A stretch of DNA of 64,000 bases from Cronobacter universalis NCTC 9529 (GCF_001277175.1 NZ_CP012257.1:992001-1056000), one strand, 5' to 3'; shown: positions 8,725 through 18,131, counted from the stretch's first letter. The notes: generated by a model from the sequence alone, not told the origin. Numbers and translations: made by a program.

Positions 8725-9169
8725 CGGTGCGACGGTTGCCAAGATAAATCAGCGCCAGCGCGACGGCGAGACAGAGCACCGCGCCAAGACGGCTTAGCGA
8801 GAACGGGATCGCCGCGTTGCCGAGCCAGCCGAAATTATCGATAAGCATACTCATGGCGAGCTGGCCGAAAATCACCGCCACCGTCGCGACCGCCGTGCCG
8901 ATGCGCTGCACCGCCAGCACCATAATCACGATATACGGCACGCCGCACAGCGCGCCGGTGAGCTGCCACTTCGGCACGTCCAGAAGCGATGTCGCATGCG
9001 GCGGCTCAAAGAAGAAAATCAGCAGCGCGCAGACCAGCGCCCCCACCGAGAATGTCAGAAAGGCGCAGCGGAACACGCCGACTTTGCCGCCGAGCTGGCC
9101 GTTGATCGCCGCCTGAATACTCAGCAGCGCGCCGCCAAGAATGGCGAGAATAATCATGATTGTCGTCAT
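8702..9169 (-). CDS. DUF606 (YdcZ-type) DMT half-transporter
   Basis: This 155-residue inner-membrane protein has five predicted transmembrane segments and the DUF606 pattern (LAILGGALLSIQAAINGQLG at the N-terminus; WQLTGALCGVPYIVIMV in the middle). DUF606 proteins belong to the drug/metabolite transporter superfamily and often occur as adjacent pairs that probably dimerise. It follows its partner after 9 bases. The substrate is unknown. A LysR gene divergent from the pair probably controls it. Confidence 0.8.
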   Translation of the reverse strand: MTTIMIILAILGGALLSIQAAINGQLGGKVGVFRCAFLTFSVGALVCALLIFFFEPPHATSLLDVPKWQLTGALCGVPYIVIMVLAVQRIGTAVATVAVIFGQLAMSMLIDNFGWLGNAAIPFSLSRLGAVLCLAVALALIYLGNRRTATPRTDG

Positions 9170-9178
9170 TGTGGTTCC

Positions 9179-9613
9179 TTAGCTTTGCGCGACCAGCGCG
9201 AGGGCGGCGAGAATAAACCCCAGCGCCAGCAGGCGCAGTTTGTCTATCGGGCGGCGCTCAACGCCGAACAGCCCGAAATGGTCGATAATCAGGCTCTTGA
9301 AGACCTGCCCCGCCAGAATGCCAATCATGGTCATGGCGATGCCGATAACCGGCGTGGCGACGGTGAGAATAACGACATACCCCGCGCCGAGCAGGCCGCC
9401 GGTCAGCTGCCAGCCGGGCTGTGCGAAAAACGACGGGCTGTTGCGCGGGCTGTAAAACAGCATCAGCAGAAAGGTAAGCGCCGCGCCGACGCCGAAAATA
9501 CTGAACGCCGCCCAGAAATCGCCCACTTCGCCGCCGAGCGGCCCCAGCAGGCCCGCCTCAACCGAAAGGCCCATCCCGCCCGCAATCACGAGCGCTATTA
9601 ATAAAAGCTGCAT
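9179..9613 (-). CDS. DUF606 (YdcZ-type) DMT half-transporter, first of the pair
   Basis: This 144-residue hydrophobic protein is homologous to the gene downstream. It shows the GQP-like helix starts, GWQLTGGLLGAGYVVILTVA in the centre and a basic C-terminal loop (ERRPIDKLRLL). The two proteins differ throughout, so they are likely heterodimer subunits in opposite membrane orientation (inference from small multidrug resistance-type pairs). An AAGGAT ribosome site precedes the start. The LysR gene begins 98 bases upstream on the other strand. Confidence 0.8.
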   Translation of the reverse strand: MQLLLIALVIAGGMGLSVEAGLLGPLGGEVGDFWAAFSIFGVGAALTFLLMLFYSPRNSPSFFAQPGWQLTGGLLGAGYVVILTVATPVIGIAMTMIGILAGQVFKSLIIDHFGLFGVERRPIDKLRLLALGFILAALALVAQS

Positions 9614-9711
9614 GGTAATCCTTAAATAAATGCCAGGCGGCGCAGTGTAGCGGAGCGCGATGCGTTAAAAAACGCTACGATCCACGAAACACCTTTGCAG
9701 GAATCGCACAG

Positions 9712-10647
9712 ATGAACGAGAGCGGGGCGGTGAATATCCGCGCACTTCAGCTTTTTATCAGCGTCTTTGACGGGCAGAGTTTTTCGGCGGTGGCGCGCCG
9801 GGAGGGCGTATCGGCGTCGATGATTTCGCGCACCGTCCGCCAGCTTGAAGAGGCGCTCGGCCAGCAGCTTTTCTACCGCAACACCCGCGCGGTGATCCCG
9901 ACCGAAGCGGGGCGGCTGTTCGCGCAGTATGCGCGCGGCATTACCGAGCAGTTCAGCGAGGCGCGGCGCGAGCTCCAGGACCGCTCGCTTGAGCCGTCCG
10001 GGCTGCTGCGCATCAACGCGCCGGTGTTCTTCGGGCAGCGGCATATCGCGCCCTGGCTGACCGGGCTTGCGGAGCGCTACCCGCGTCTGCAACTGGCATT
10101 AACCCAGACGGACGATTACGTCGACCCGCACCGCGACGCCACCGATCTTATCGTGCGCATCGGCACGCTCACCGATTCGAGCTTTCACGCCCGTGTGTTC
10201 TGCGAGCAGCGCTACTACTTCGCCGCCGCGCCGCGTTATCTGGCGCGTTACGGCGCGCCCGCCTCGCCGGAGGCGTTTCACGCGCACCAGTGCCTGGTGT
10301 ACAGCGGCTCCTCGGGGCCGAACCGCTGGCTGGCGCGCAAACCCGGCGAGCCGTGGGTGCATTACCCGGTGAACGCGCGGCTGGTGTCAAACAACGCGCA
10401 TTCGCTGCTCACCGCCGCGCTCGACGGCATGGGGCTGGTGCTGTTCCCGGACTGGATGACAGGCGAGTGGCTGAAGCAAGGGAGGCTGGTGAAAGTGCTG
10501 CCGGAGTATGAGGCGGCGATCAACACCGAGGCGCAGCACATCGCGGCCATCTACCCGAACGCGCGTCACCCGCCGCTTAATGTGCGCGCGGCGATCGACT
10601 ACTTTGTGGAGGTGTTCGGCACGCCGGTCTGGTGGCAGCGCGACTGA
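9712..10647 (+). CDS. LysR-family regulator divergent from the DUF606 pair
   Basis: This 311-residue protein has the LysR N-terminal domain (ALQLFISVFDGQSFSAVARREGVSASMISRTVRQLEEALG, given here by its position at residues 11-49) and a substrate-binding C-terminal domain. It resembles the common CrgA/DsdC-like subgroup. Its divergent placement points to the transporter pair as its target. It ends at a two-way terminator shared with gcd. The inducer is unknown. Confidence 0.85.
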   Translation: MNESGAVNIRALQLFISVFDGQSFSAVARREGVSASMISRTVRQLEEALGQQLFYRNTRAVIPTEAGRLFAQYARGITEQFSEARRELQDRSLEPSGLLRINAPVFFGQRHIAPWLTGLAERYPRLQLALTQTDDYVDPHRDATDLIVRIGTLTDSSFHARVFCEQRYYFAAAPRYLARYGAPASPEAFHAHQCLVYSGSSGPNRWLARKPGEPWVHYPVNARLVSNNAHSLLTAALDGMGLVLFPDWMTGEWLKQGRLVKVLPEYEAAINTEAQHIAAIYPNARHPPLNVRAAIDYFVEVFGTPVWWQRD

Positions 10648-10658
10648 CTCGCGCCCAT

Positions 10659-10685
10659 AAAAAAGGCCGCGCGGGGCGGCCTTTT
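10659..10685. terminator. Bidirectional terminator between lysR and gcd
   Basis: AAAAGGCCGC and GCGGCCTTTT form a symmetric hairpin with A and T tracts on both sides, between two convergent genes. Confidence 0.88.
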
Positions 10686-10700
10686 GACGTTTACGCGCGG

Positions 10701-13133
10701 TTACGGCAGCGCGTAGGCAATCACGTAATCCCCGCGATCCGGAGACTGGCGAGCGCCGCCTGCGGAGATAAGCACATACTGTTTGCCGGTTTTCGGCGAA
10801 ACATAGCTCATCGGGCCGCCCTGGCTGCCGACCGGCAGACGCGCTTTCCACACCTCTTTACCGGTGGAGGAGTCAAAGGCGCGCAGGTAGTAATCCTGAG
10901 TACCGGCGATAAACACCAGTCCGCCCTGCGTCGCCAGCGTACCGCCGAGCGTCGGCATGCCCACCGGCATCGGCGCGCGCATTTTGATCCCGAACGGGCC
11001 GGTATCCTGCACGGTGCCGACCGGCACCTGCCAGACGATTTTCTGCGTTTTCAGGTCGATGGCCGACAGCGTGCCGAACGGCGGCGCCTGACATGGGATG
11101 CCGAGCGGCGACATAAAGCGGTTTTTATTTACCGCGTACGGGGTGCCTTTGAGCGGCACCGCGCCCATACCGGTGTTGATCGCCTCGCCGCCGTTGCTGC
11201 CGCGATCGATGGCGTCGGTATTCGCCGGGATCATCTGCACCCACAGGCCAAGACGCATGTCGTTGACGAAGAGGTAATGATTATTCGGGTCGGTGGAGAG
11301 GCTGCCCCAGTTCATCCCGCCGAGCGATCCGGGGAAGCTCAGGGATTTATCGGTGCCGGGCACGGTAAACAGGCCGTCGTAACGCATACCTTTGAAGGCG
11401 ATGCGGCAGACGAGCTGATCGAACGGCGTCGCGCCCCACATATCCGATTCCGTCAGCGTCTGCGCGCCAATCTGCGGCATACCGACCGAGTGCGGCTGCG
11501 TTTTGGTGTACTGCTCATTCGGGATGTCGCCAGGCTTCATCGGCAGCTCTTTGACTTCTGTCAGCGGCTTGCCGGTCAGGCGATCGAGAACGAAAATCTG
11601 CCCGGCTTTGGTGCCGAACACCACGGCCGGCGTGGTTTTGCCGTCTTTTTGCGGGAAGTCCACCAGGCTCGGTTGCATCGGGATGTCGAAATCCCACAGA
11701 TCGTTATGGACGGTCTGATACACCCATTTCTCTTTGCCGGTGGTGGCGTCCAGCGCCAGCACCGACGCGCCATATTTATGATCGAGCGGCGTGCGGTTCG
11801 CGCCCCACAGATCCACCGAGGAACTGCCCATCGGGATAAACACGGTGTTCATCGCCGGATCGTATGACATCGGCGCCCACGAGTTCGGCGTGCTGCGCGC
11901 ATAGTGCTGGCCCGGTTGCAGGCGGGCGTTCGGATCCTCGTTACCCGGGTCGAACGCCCAGCGCATCTCGCCGGTGATCACATCGAAGCCGCGCAGTACG
12001 CCGCCTGGCATATCGGTCTGCACGTTATCCGCCACGCGGCCGCCGACAACCACCGTCGTCCCGGCCATCGTCGGGGCGGAGGTGAGCTGATATTTCGGGT
12101 CCTGCGCCTCGCCAAGCCCCGCTTTCAGATCCACCACGCCGTGATTGCCGAAGCCTTCGCAGAATTCGCCGTTATCGGCGTTGAGCGCAATCAGGCGCGC
12201 GTCGATGGTATTCATCAGAATGCGACGCTGGCAGGCGGCGCCCGCGGCAAGCGAAGGCGCTGGCACCGGTGTGGCGCCCGGCAGGGTCGGTTGCACGACA
12301 GGTTTGGTCGCGTCGAAATACGCAAGGCCGCGGCAGCGGTTCCAGACTTCCGCTTTGGCGTTGATTTCACGCTTCCAGATCTGCTTACCGCTGTCCGCTT
12401 CTACCGCAATGACATTGTTGTGCGGGGTGCAGAGATAAAGCGTATTGCCGATTTGCAGCGGCGTCTGCTGATCTTCCGCGCCGTTGCCGGTCGGGCTGTC
12501 AGGGATGTCGCCGGTGTGGAACGTCCAGGCGACTTTCAGATCTTTAACGTTATCGCGGTTAATCTGATCCAGCGCGACGAAGCGGCTGCCGCCCGGCGTA
12601 TTGCCATAATTCGCCCAGTCTTTTTGCGCGTTCTCTTTATCGACCGGTTTTAGCGGCAGCGGATCGCCTTTAAACGCGACCGTCGGGTGCGGCTGGAACA
12701 TCTGGATAAGCGTCACCACCATGCCGATGGCAATAACGGCGCTAAACGCGTAAGAGAGTTTCGCCAGCGGCGCTTTGCCTTCGCGACGGCGCAGGGCAGG
12801 CCAGGTGAGAAACGCCAGCAGCATCATGCCCGCAGGCACCATCAGGCGCGACACCAGCCCCCAGAACGACAGGCCCGTGTCATACAGCGCCCAGATAATC
12901 GTGCCGACAAACACCAGAATAAAGAGCGGCACGGCGGAGGCGCGACGGCGCAAAAACTGAATGGCTGAAAGCAGTGTCACTACCCCGGCAATCAGAAAGT
13001 AGACGCTGCCGCCAAGCGACACCAGCTTGCCGCCGCCGATAACAAAGAAGAGGCCGATAGCAAGCAATACCAGCCCCAGTAATACAGACCAGATGGCCAG
13101 CCCCTTAGAGCCGCCGGTCTTGTTTTCCGTCAT
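10701..13133 (-). CDS. gcd: PQQ-dependent membrane-bound glucose dehydrogenase
   Basis: This protein oxidises glucose to gluconolactone on the periplasmic face and passes electrons to ubiquinone. It has 810 residues, close to the E. coli enzyme's 796. The first about 140 residues hold five membrane helices. The rest is an eight-bladed PQQ propeller with VHNDLWDFDIPMQPSL, QQTPLQIGNTLYLCTPHN and TGKEVWKARLPVGSQGGP. The ATG at 13133 has a GGGAG ribosome site. A longer frame adds 12 residues. No pqq biosynthesis genes are in this window, so holo-enzyme may depend on external cofactor. An inverted repeat lies 50 bases upstream of the start. Confidence 0.93.
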   Translation of the reverse strand: MTENKTGGSKGLAIWSVLLGLVLLAIGLFFVIGGGKLVSLGGSVYFLIAGVVTLLSAIQFLRRRASAVPLFILVFVGTIIWALYDTGLSFWGLVSRLMVPAGMMLLAFLTWPALRRREGKAPLAKLSYAFSAVIAIGMVVTLIQMFQPHPTVAFKGDPLPLKPVDKENAQKDWANYGNTPGGSRFVALDQINRDNVKDLKVAWTFHTGDIPDSPTGNGAEDQQTPLQIGNTLYLCTPHNNVIAVEADSGKQIWKREINAKAEVWNRCRGLAYFDATKPVVQPTLPGATPVPAPSLAAGAACQRRILMNTIDARLIALNADNGEFCEGFGNHGVVDLKAGLGEAQDPKYQLTSAPTMAGTTVVVGGRVADNVQTDMPGGVLRGFDVITGEMRWAFDPGNEDPNARLQPGQHYARSTPNSWAPMSYDPAMNTVFIPMGSSSVDLWGANRTPLDHKYGASVLALDATTGKEKWVYQTVHNDLWDFDIPMQPSLVDFPQKDGKTTPAVVFGTKAGQIFVLDRLTGKPLTEVKELPMKPGDIPNEQYTKTQPHSVGMPQIGAQTLTESDMWGATPFDQLVCRIAFKGMRYDGLFTVPGTDKSLSFPGSLGGMNWGSLSTDPNNHYLFVNDMRLGLWVQMIPANTDAIDRGSNGGEAINTGMGAVPLKGTPYAVNKNRFMSPLGIPCQAPPFGTLSAIDLKTQKIVWQVPVGTVQDTGPFGIKMRAPMPVGMPTLGGTLATQGGLVFIAGTQDYYLRAFDSSTGKEVWKARLPVGSQGGPMSYVSPKTGKQYVLISAGGARQSPDRGDYVIAYALP

Positions 13134-13182
13134 ACAATTACTCTCCCGAAAAGATGCAAACCCGCGCATAGCGGATACAAAA

Positions 13183-13209
13183 ACGCATCATACAGAATAT
13201 ATGATGCGT
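13183..13209. promoter_or_regulatory. 10-bp perfect inverted repeat upstream of gcd
   Basis: ACGCATCATA and TATGATGCGT are separated by 7 bases, 50 bases before the gcd start. It may be an operator or a hairpin in the leader. It is not followed by a T-run on either strand and matches no regulator consensus I can name. Confidence 0.5.
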
Positions 13210-13309
13210 AAAATTCGCACAAAAAAGCCTTTCGAGTGTAACATCAGACAGCTTTGAATGGGGCGTTAATGCCGCCCCGGCGCCCTAAACCGCACTTTTT
13301 TCAAAGTGT

Positions 13310-14398
13310 TCAGGCGGTTTCATCCTCGCTTTTTTCAGGCAACGCGCGCGTGCGCCCAGGCCCTGCGGAGAAAGTGTTCCAGCAGGTGACGAAGAGCGCG
13401 GCGATAAGCGGGCCGACCACAAAGCCGTTAATGCCATAGACTTCCAGTCCGCCGAGTGTCGAGAGCAGAATCAGCCAGTCTGGCATACGGATATCTTTAC
13501 CCACCAGCAGCGGGCGCAGCAGGTTGTCGGCAAGGCCAACCACCACCACGAAAAACGCGGTCAGCAGGACGGCTTTGATGATAGCTCCGGTGGTGAAGAG
13601 ATAAATCACCGCCGGCACCCAGATCAGCGCGGCGCCGACCGCAGGCACCAGCGACAGGAACGCCATCAGCGAGCCCCAGAGAATGCTCGCGCCAATGCCT
13701 GCGAAGTAAAACGCCACGCCGCCCAGAATGCCCTGCACGACCGCCACCACGACGGTGCCTTTCACGGTGGCGCGCGCCACGGCGGCAAAGCGGCGGAACA
13801 GCCGCTGTTTGACTTTATCCGAGAGCGGCACCGCGCTCAGCACCACCGACACCAGCCGCGAGCCATCTTTCAGCAGGAAAAACAGCAGGTAGAGCATAAT
13901 GCCGAAGCCAATCACCACGCTGAACGTGTTGCGGCTGATAAGAAAAAGACTGCCCGCCACATACTGGCTGCCCTTGAGCGCGACGCCGGAGATCTTCTCC
14001 TGAATGGCGGTCGCGTTGTCGAGCTGGTTTTCCGCCAGCATCTTTTGCGCCCAGTCCGGCAGGATACGCACCACATCGGCCAGCAGCGTGGGCAGCGTGG
14101 TGTTATTGGCCTGCACATCGCTGTAAACGGCGTTGAACTCGCTCACCAGCGACGACGCCACCACGGCCAGCGGCACGAAGACCAGCAGGCAGATAAGCAC
14201 CACGGTCAAGAGTGAGGCGATGTTGTTGCGCCCGTTCATCATGTGGCAAAGCCTGCGCTTTATCGGGTAGAAGATCACGGCCAGGATCACCGCCCACAGC
14301 ACGGCGGAGAGATACGGTTTTACGAGGTTAAAAAAGAGGATCGAAACGATAAACAGGATCAGGATAAAAAAGGCCCTGGACATCTCTTTCGAGTTCAT
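13310..14398 (-). CDS. AI-2E family transporter (YdiK-like)
   Basis: This 362-residue inner-membrane protein has about eight transmembrane segments in the AI-2E/PerM arrangement. Two helices come first, then a soluble middle part (YSDVQANNTTLPTLL), then FGIMLYLLFFLLKDG and the C-terminal LGGLEVYGINGFVVGPLIAALF signature. Family members are linked to autoinducer-2 export or ion transport, and the substrate here is unknown. The sequence is closest in form to YdiK. It is monocistronic and reads away from gcd. Confidence 0.82.
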   Translation of the reverse strand: MNSKEMSRAFFILILFIVSILFFNLVKPYLSAVLWAVILAVIFYPIKRRLCHMMNGRNNIASLLTVVLICLLVFVPLAVVASSLVSEFNAVYSDVQANNTTLPTLLADVVRILPDWAQKMLAENQLDNATAIQEKISGVALKGSQYVAGSLFLISRNTFSVVIGFGIMLYLLFFLLKDGSRLVSVVLSAVPLSDKVKQRLFRRFAAVARATVKGTVVVAVVQGILGGVAFYFAGIGASILWGSLMAFLSLVPAVGAALIWVPAVIYLFTTGAIIKAVLLTAFFVVVVGLADNLLRPLLVGKDIRMPDWLILLSTLGGLEVYGINGFVVGPLIAALFVTCWNTFSAGPGRTRALPEKSEDETA

Positions 14399-14516
14399 GG
14401 TGCGTCCTTATTGTCATTAAAAGCAGCCGGATACTACAGCGTCGCGGTATCGGCTTCATCCCGGAGAGTCTTATAAACGTAGCTGAAGGGCGCAAAAAGT
14501 GGCGAAGAGGAGAGGC

Positions 14517-14538
14517 GGGGGCCGGCAAAAAGGCCCCC
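14517..14538 (-). other. GC-rich hairpin after the sulP gene
   Basis: GGGGGCC and GGCCCCC form a stem with an 8-base loop, just beyond the SulP stop codon. There is no terminal T-run on the minus strand, so termination here is uncertain. Confidence 0.35.
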
Positions 14539-14545
14539 GGCTGGG

Positions 14546-16015
14546 TCAGGTTACCGGCCACTGCGTCAGGCGTATGCCGCGCTGCGGCGCGTTCTGCGCG
14601 AAGTCGCTCAGGACGGCTTTCACATCCGGGTCGAAGTAGTCGGCGTTGTCATGCTCGGCAATCACCACGCTCTTCTCCGGGATCTTATCCAGCAGCGCCT
14701 GCAGGCGCGGGTTATGCATAAACGTCAGGTTCTGGTGGATGCGCAGCACATAGTGATCGTCATAGCGCGCCAGTTGCAACGCGTTGCGATGGCTGTGCCA
14801 CAGGCTCAGGGCTATCTGGGCCACCAGGCCGATGCCGATCCCGGCGAGCATGCCGAACGCGATAATCCCGATAATGGTGGCGAGAAACGGCACGTATTGC
14901 TGCGCGCCCACGCGGAACTGCTCGACGAACAGGCGCGGCGTGGCGAGTTTATAGCCGGTGTAGAGCAGCACCGCCGCGAGGCTCGCCAGCGGAATGGTCA
15001 TCAACACCTCGCGAAACCACAGCACGCAGATAAGCAGCAGCGCGCCGTGAATGAAAATAGAGAGCTTAGTCTGCGCGCCGGTGCTGACGTTCACGGAACT
15101 CCTGACAATGACCGCCGTGATCGGCATCGCGCCCACGAGACCGGCCAGCAAATTGCCCGCGCCCTGCGCCAGCATTTCGCGGTTCGGCGACGGCGGCGGG
15201 TTTTGCGGGCGCAGTTTTTTCAGCGCCTCCTGGCTCAGCAGCGTTTCCAGGCTCGCCACCAGCGCCAGCGTGACGGCGACGATATAGACCGACGGATTGG
15301 TGAACGCCTGCCAGGCGGGCGATTCCAGCTCAGAGACCAGCGCGCCCAGGCTTGCGAACTCCGGCAGCGTGATAAGCGGCAGGCGCTCAAGCAGCGCGGG
15401 CGATGTGCGGCTTAGCGCGAGCGTCGTGACGCAGCCCACCAGCACCGCCACCAGCGGGCCGGGCATCCACGCGAGGCTTTTCACGCGCCGGATGGCGGGC
15501 GAGCCCCAGAGCGCCATCAGCAGCAGCCCGGCGGCGGCCACCGCGATGGAGACCGGCGAGAACGTGAAACCTTCGCGAAAGACCGCCAGCAGGCTGTTTT
15601 CATCCGCCGAGCCCAGCGCCACCGGGATCTGCTGCATAATCAACAGCAGGCCGATCGCCGCCAGCATCCCTTTAATGACGCTGCCCGGCACCAGCGAAAT
15701 AAACCGCCCGGCGCGGATAAGCCCGAGCACGATTTGCAGGACGCCCGCCAGCACCAGCGCCAGCAGAAACGCGGAAAACGAGCCGAGCGTTTCAATGGAG
15801 GCCACCACAATGGTCACGAGACCCGCGGCGGGGCCGCTGACCGCGAAGCGCGACGGGCTCAGCGCCGTGACCAGCAGCCCGCCGATAATGCCCGTCAGCA
15901 GGCCGACAAAAGGCGGCAGGCCGCTCGCCTGGGCGATGCCGAGGCAGAGCGGCAGCGCCACGAGAAAGACAACCACCCCCGCCAGGCTATCCTGGCGCAG
16001 CGTATTCATGTTCAT
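14546..16015 (-). CDS. SulP-family anion transporter, likely bicarbonate-linked
   Basis: This 489-residue protein has 10-12 membrane segments and SulP signatures (LPPFVGLLTGIIGGLLVTAL, SGPAAGLVTIV) and a C-terminal region of about 90 residues corresponding to a short STAS-like domain (VVIAEHDNADYFDPDV). SulP proteins move sulfate, bicarbonate or other anions. Its start overlaps the stop of a carbonic anhydrase (ATGA), and SulP-carbonic anhydrase pairs are known from many bacteria. Bicarbonate is therefore the best guess. That is inference from context. Confidence 0.85.
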   Translation of the reverse strand: MNMNTLRQDSLAGVVVFLVALPLCLGIAQASGLPPFVGLLTGIIGGLLVTALSPSRFAVSGPAAGLVTIVVASIETLGSFSAFLLALVLAGVLQIVLGLIRAGRFISLVPGSVIKGMLAAIGLLLIMQQIPVALGSADENSLLAVFREGFTFSPVSIAVAAAGLLLMALWGSPAIRRVKSLAWMPGPLVAVLVGCVTTLALSRTSPALLERLPLITLPEFASLGALVSELESPAWQAFTNPSVYIVAVTLALVASLETLLSQEALKKLRPQNPPPSPNREMLAQGAGNLLAGLVGAMPITAVIVRSSVNVSTGAQTKLSIFIHGALLLICVLWFREVLMTIPLASLAAVLLYTGYKLATPRLFVEQFRVGAQQYVPFLATIIGIIAFGMLAGIGIGLVAQIALSLWHSHRNALQLARYDDHYVLRIHQNLTFMHNPRLQALLDKIPEKSVVIAEHDNADYFDPDVKAVLSDFAQNAPQRGIRLTQWPVT

Positions 16016-16635
16016 ACCGCTTCCTCCCCGGTTCGCTCCGTCAGCATTTCAAGATGGCCGGACGCCAGGTCATAGACGCAGCCGTAGACGTTCAGTTCCT
16101 GACCGCTGCGCCAGATATTGCGCACCGTGCGGGTCTGCACCAGACGGTTAAACTGCGCGATGACGTTAGCTTCCACCAGTTGATTAAGGGTTTGCGCATC
16201 CGGCGGCGACGCGTCGCGCCCGGCGATATGCTCTGAGAGCGCCTCGCGCAGGTGGCTGATGCGCCGCGCGAGCGATGAGGACTCCTGCGCGAGCGACATC
16301 TGCGGCAGCGTCAGCGCCGCCTGCACGCCGCCGCAGCCGTAATGGCCGCATACCACGATGCGTTTCACCTTCAGGTAATGGAGCGCGTATTGCAGCACGC
16401 TCATAAAATTGTCGTCGTCAGGGTCAATCATATTGGCGATATTGCGGTGCACGAACAGTTCGCCAGGGTGAGAGCCGGTCAGCACTTCCGCCGGAACGCG
16501 GCTGTCGGAGCAGCCAATCCAGAGCGAATGCGGCTGCTGCTGGTCGAGGTGTTTGCCAAAGTAATCCGGGTCCCGTTGAAGACGCTGTTGCGCCCAGCTA
16601 CGGTTTTTGGCCAGAAGAGGTTTTAAGGTGGTCAA
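16012..16635 (-). CDS. Beta-class carbonic anhydrase
   Basis: This enzyme interconverts CO2 and bicarbonate. It has 207 residues with the beta-class zinc ligands in WIGCSDSRVP (Cys and Asp) and CGHYGCGGVQ (His and Cys). It resembles E. coli Can more than CynT. The start is TTG at 16635, with GGAG eight bases before it. An alternative ATG is not visible in a suitable place. It is the first gene of a two-gene operon with the SulP transporter, with which it overlaps by four bases. It is likely a second, transporter-linked enzyme besides a chromosomal can elsewhere (inference). Confidence 0.9.
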   Translation of the reverse strand: MTTLKPLLAKNRSWAQQRLQRDPDYFGKHLDQQQPHSLWIGCSDSRVPAEVLTGSHPGELFVHRNIANMIDPDDDNFMSVLQYALHYLKVKRIVVCGHYGCGGVQAALTLPQMSLAQESSSLARRISHLREALSEHIAGRDASPPDAQTLNQLVEANVIAQFNRLVQTRTVRNIWRSGQELNVYGCVYDLASGHLEMLTERTGEEAV

Positions 16636-16946
16636 AATACTGTCTCCATGAGGGATCCAACGAGCCGAATATTGACTGCCGGTAATGGCACTCTCCGTGG
16701 ACTCGTTACGACGAAATTAATAAGTAGCACTGTTCAGCGATATTTATGCCTCAGGAAAATCCTATAAGAGAAATTAAAGTTTAAAGGTTTATCAGCTTTG
16801 TAAAGTTTTAAAAATTATGGGTAAGTAAATGCGAGTGGCGATAATAGAAACAGAAAAATCATCAGGGGAGAAATAATTAGCCGGATGATAATCATCACTA
16901 ATAACCCGTTGTTATACTGTGGATAATGAAATCGGAGGGTAATGGT
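16636..16946. other. AT-rich divergent intergenic region
   Basis: About 310 bases without a recognisable gene. It is much richer in A and T than the flanks, especially around 16730-16920, and must hold the promoter of the carbonic anhydrase operon. No consensus operator was recognised. Confidence 0.4.
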
Positions 16947-17174
16947 TTGACGAATTATGTTATGTATGAAAATAGCCGCGCATTATTTTTCTTACTTGTC
17001 TCGCTATTTCTCGTGATAATAAGCATTGCTTATGTTTTCAGGGCGATGATTACGGGCGGAGGGCTTTTTGCTGAGCGCTCCGGCGAGCGGCGCGTTATTG
17101 CCTGCCAGCGCCTTGTCGCGAATACTCTTTCCTTCACTGTCGCCACCGGCGCTTCGGTGAGAACGAACACGTAA
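16947..17174 (+). CDS. Possible small membrane protein
   Basis: An open frame of about 75 codons. A good GGAGGG site precedes a TTG at 16947, with an ATG at 16962 as an alternative. The first 40 residues form a clear membrane helix (ALFFLLVSLFLVIISIAYVF). The second half is arginine- and threonine-rich and reads like unselected sequence. It may be a small membrane protein whose true end was lost, or chance. I do not recognise it. Confidence 0.25.
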   Translation: MTNYVMYENSRALFFLLVSLFLVIISIAYVFRAMITGGGLFAERSGERRVIACQRLVANTLSFTVATGASVRTNT

Positions 17175-17210
17175 TGGCGAGCGTAACCCACGCCGGGCAA
17201 GGAGAACATC

Positions 17211-18128
17211 ATGACCGGGGAGCAGACCAGGCGCACCAGCGCCGGTTTTCTTGAGGATTTCCTGAACGGCGATGTGATCGCCAGTAATGACGGTATGCCT
17301 GAGAGCGGCGCCAGCCTGGTGCAGCTCATCCGCCGCGAGCGCGACAACCCCGGCGTCACGGTGCCGGCCGTGGCGGAGCCGCTGCTGGTGTGGATCGTCT
17401 CCGGCCAGGCGCAGGTCAGCGAACGCGAAGGCGCGGGGGAATGGGAAACGCGTCTCGCGCAGCCCGGCACGTTTTATCTCACCGCCACCACGACGCCTTA
17501 CGATATGCGCTGGACGCTGCCAGAAGGCAAGCCTTTTACCGTTATGCATATTTACCTGGCGCTGGCGCTGCTGGATGACGCCTTCCGGCTGTGCCACGGC
17601 ATAGCGTATGCGCAGGGGGAGATTGACGATGTCGCCGCAGGCGCCGATCCGCATCTGGATAAGCTGCTCGGCTGGTGCTGGCAGGAGGTGGCGCATCCGC
17701 AACAAGGCAGCGGCGCGATACTTGCGGGCGCGTTAAAAAGCCTGGCGGTGTATCTCGTCAGGCATTACGGCAGAGCGCGGGGAGAGAGCGGCACGGCGCG
17801 CCCTCATGCGCTGCCCGCCTGGAAATTGCAGAAGGTGAAACAACATTTGCAGGCGAATCTCGCCGCGCCGTTTCATCTGCCGACGCTCGCGAAGATGTGT
17901 GGCATGAGCAGCTGGCACTTGTCGCGGCAGTTCAGACAGGCGACCGGCATGTCGCCGTCGGAGTGGTTTATTCACCAGCGTATTCAGCGGGCGTGCCGCC
18001 TGCTGCGGGAAACCGCGCTCCCGGTGATTGATATCGCCTGCGAGGTGGGGTACGCCAGCCCCAGCCACTTTTCGCAGGTGTTCCGAAAGAGAACGGGGAT
18101 GCAGCCGGCGGCGTACCGCCGGCGTTAG
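17211..18128 (+). CDS. AraC-family transcriptional regulator
   Basis: This 305-residue protein has an N-terminal cupin-like effector domain and a C-terminal double helix-turn-helix (KVKQHLQANLAAPFHLPTLAKMCGMSSWHLSRQF... to GYASPSHFSQVFRKRTGMQPAAYRR, residues about 205-305). The final motif is the AraC signature. It is convergent with the neighbouring SDR gene, with 3 bases between the stops. The SDR gene is a plausible target, though only from proximity. Confidence 0.88.
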   Translation: MTGEQTRRTSAGFLEDFLNGDVIASNDGMPESGASLVQLIRRERDNPGVTVPAVAEPLLVWIVSGQAQVSEREGAGEWETRLAQPGTFYLTATTTPYDMRWTLPEGKPFTVMHIYLALALLDDAFRLCHGIAYAQGEIDDVAAGADPHLDKLLGWCWQEVAHPQQGSGAILAGALKSLAVYLVRHYGRARGESGTARPHALPAWKLQKVKQHLQANLAAPFHLPTLAKMCGMSSWHLSRQFRQATGMSPSEWFIHQRIQRACRLLRETALPVIDIACEVGYASPSHFSQVFRKRTGMQPAAYRRR

Positions 18129-18131
18129 CCT

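Noticed and set aside
10632..11867. A 411-codon open frame opposite gcd
   Set aside because: It is Arg/His-rich, lies wholly antisense to the well-supported gcd gene, and has no ribosome site or family pattern. High GC creates many such frames.
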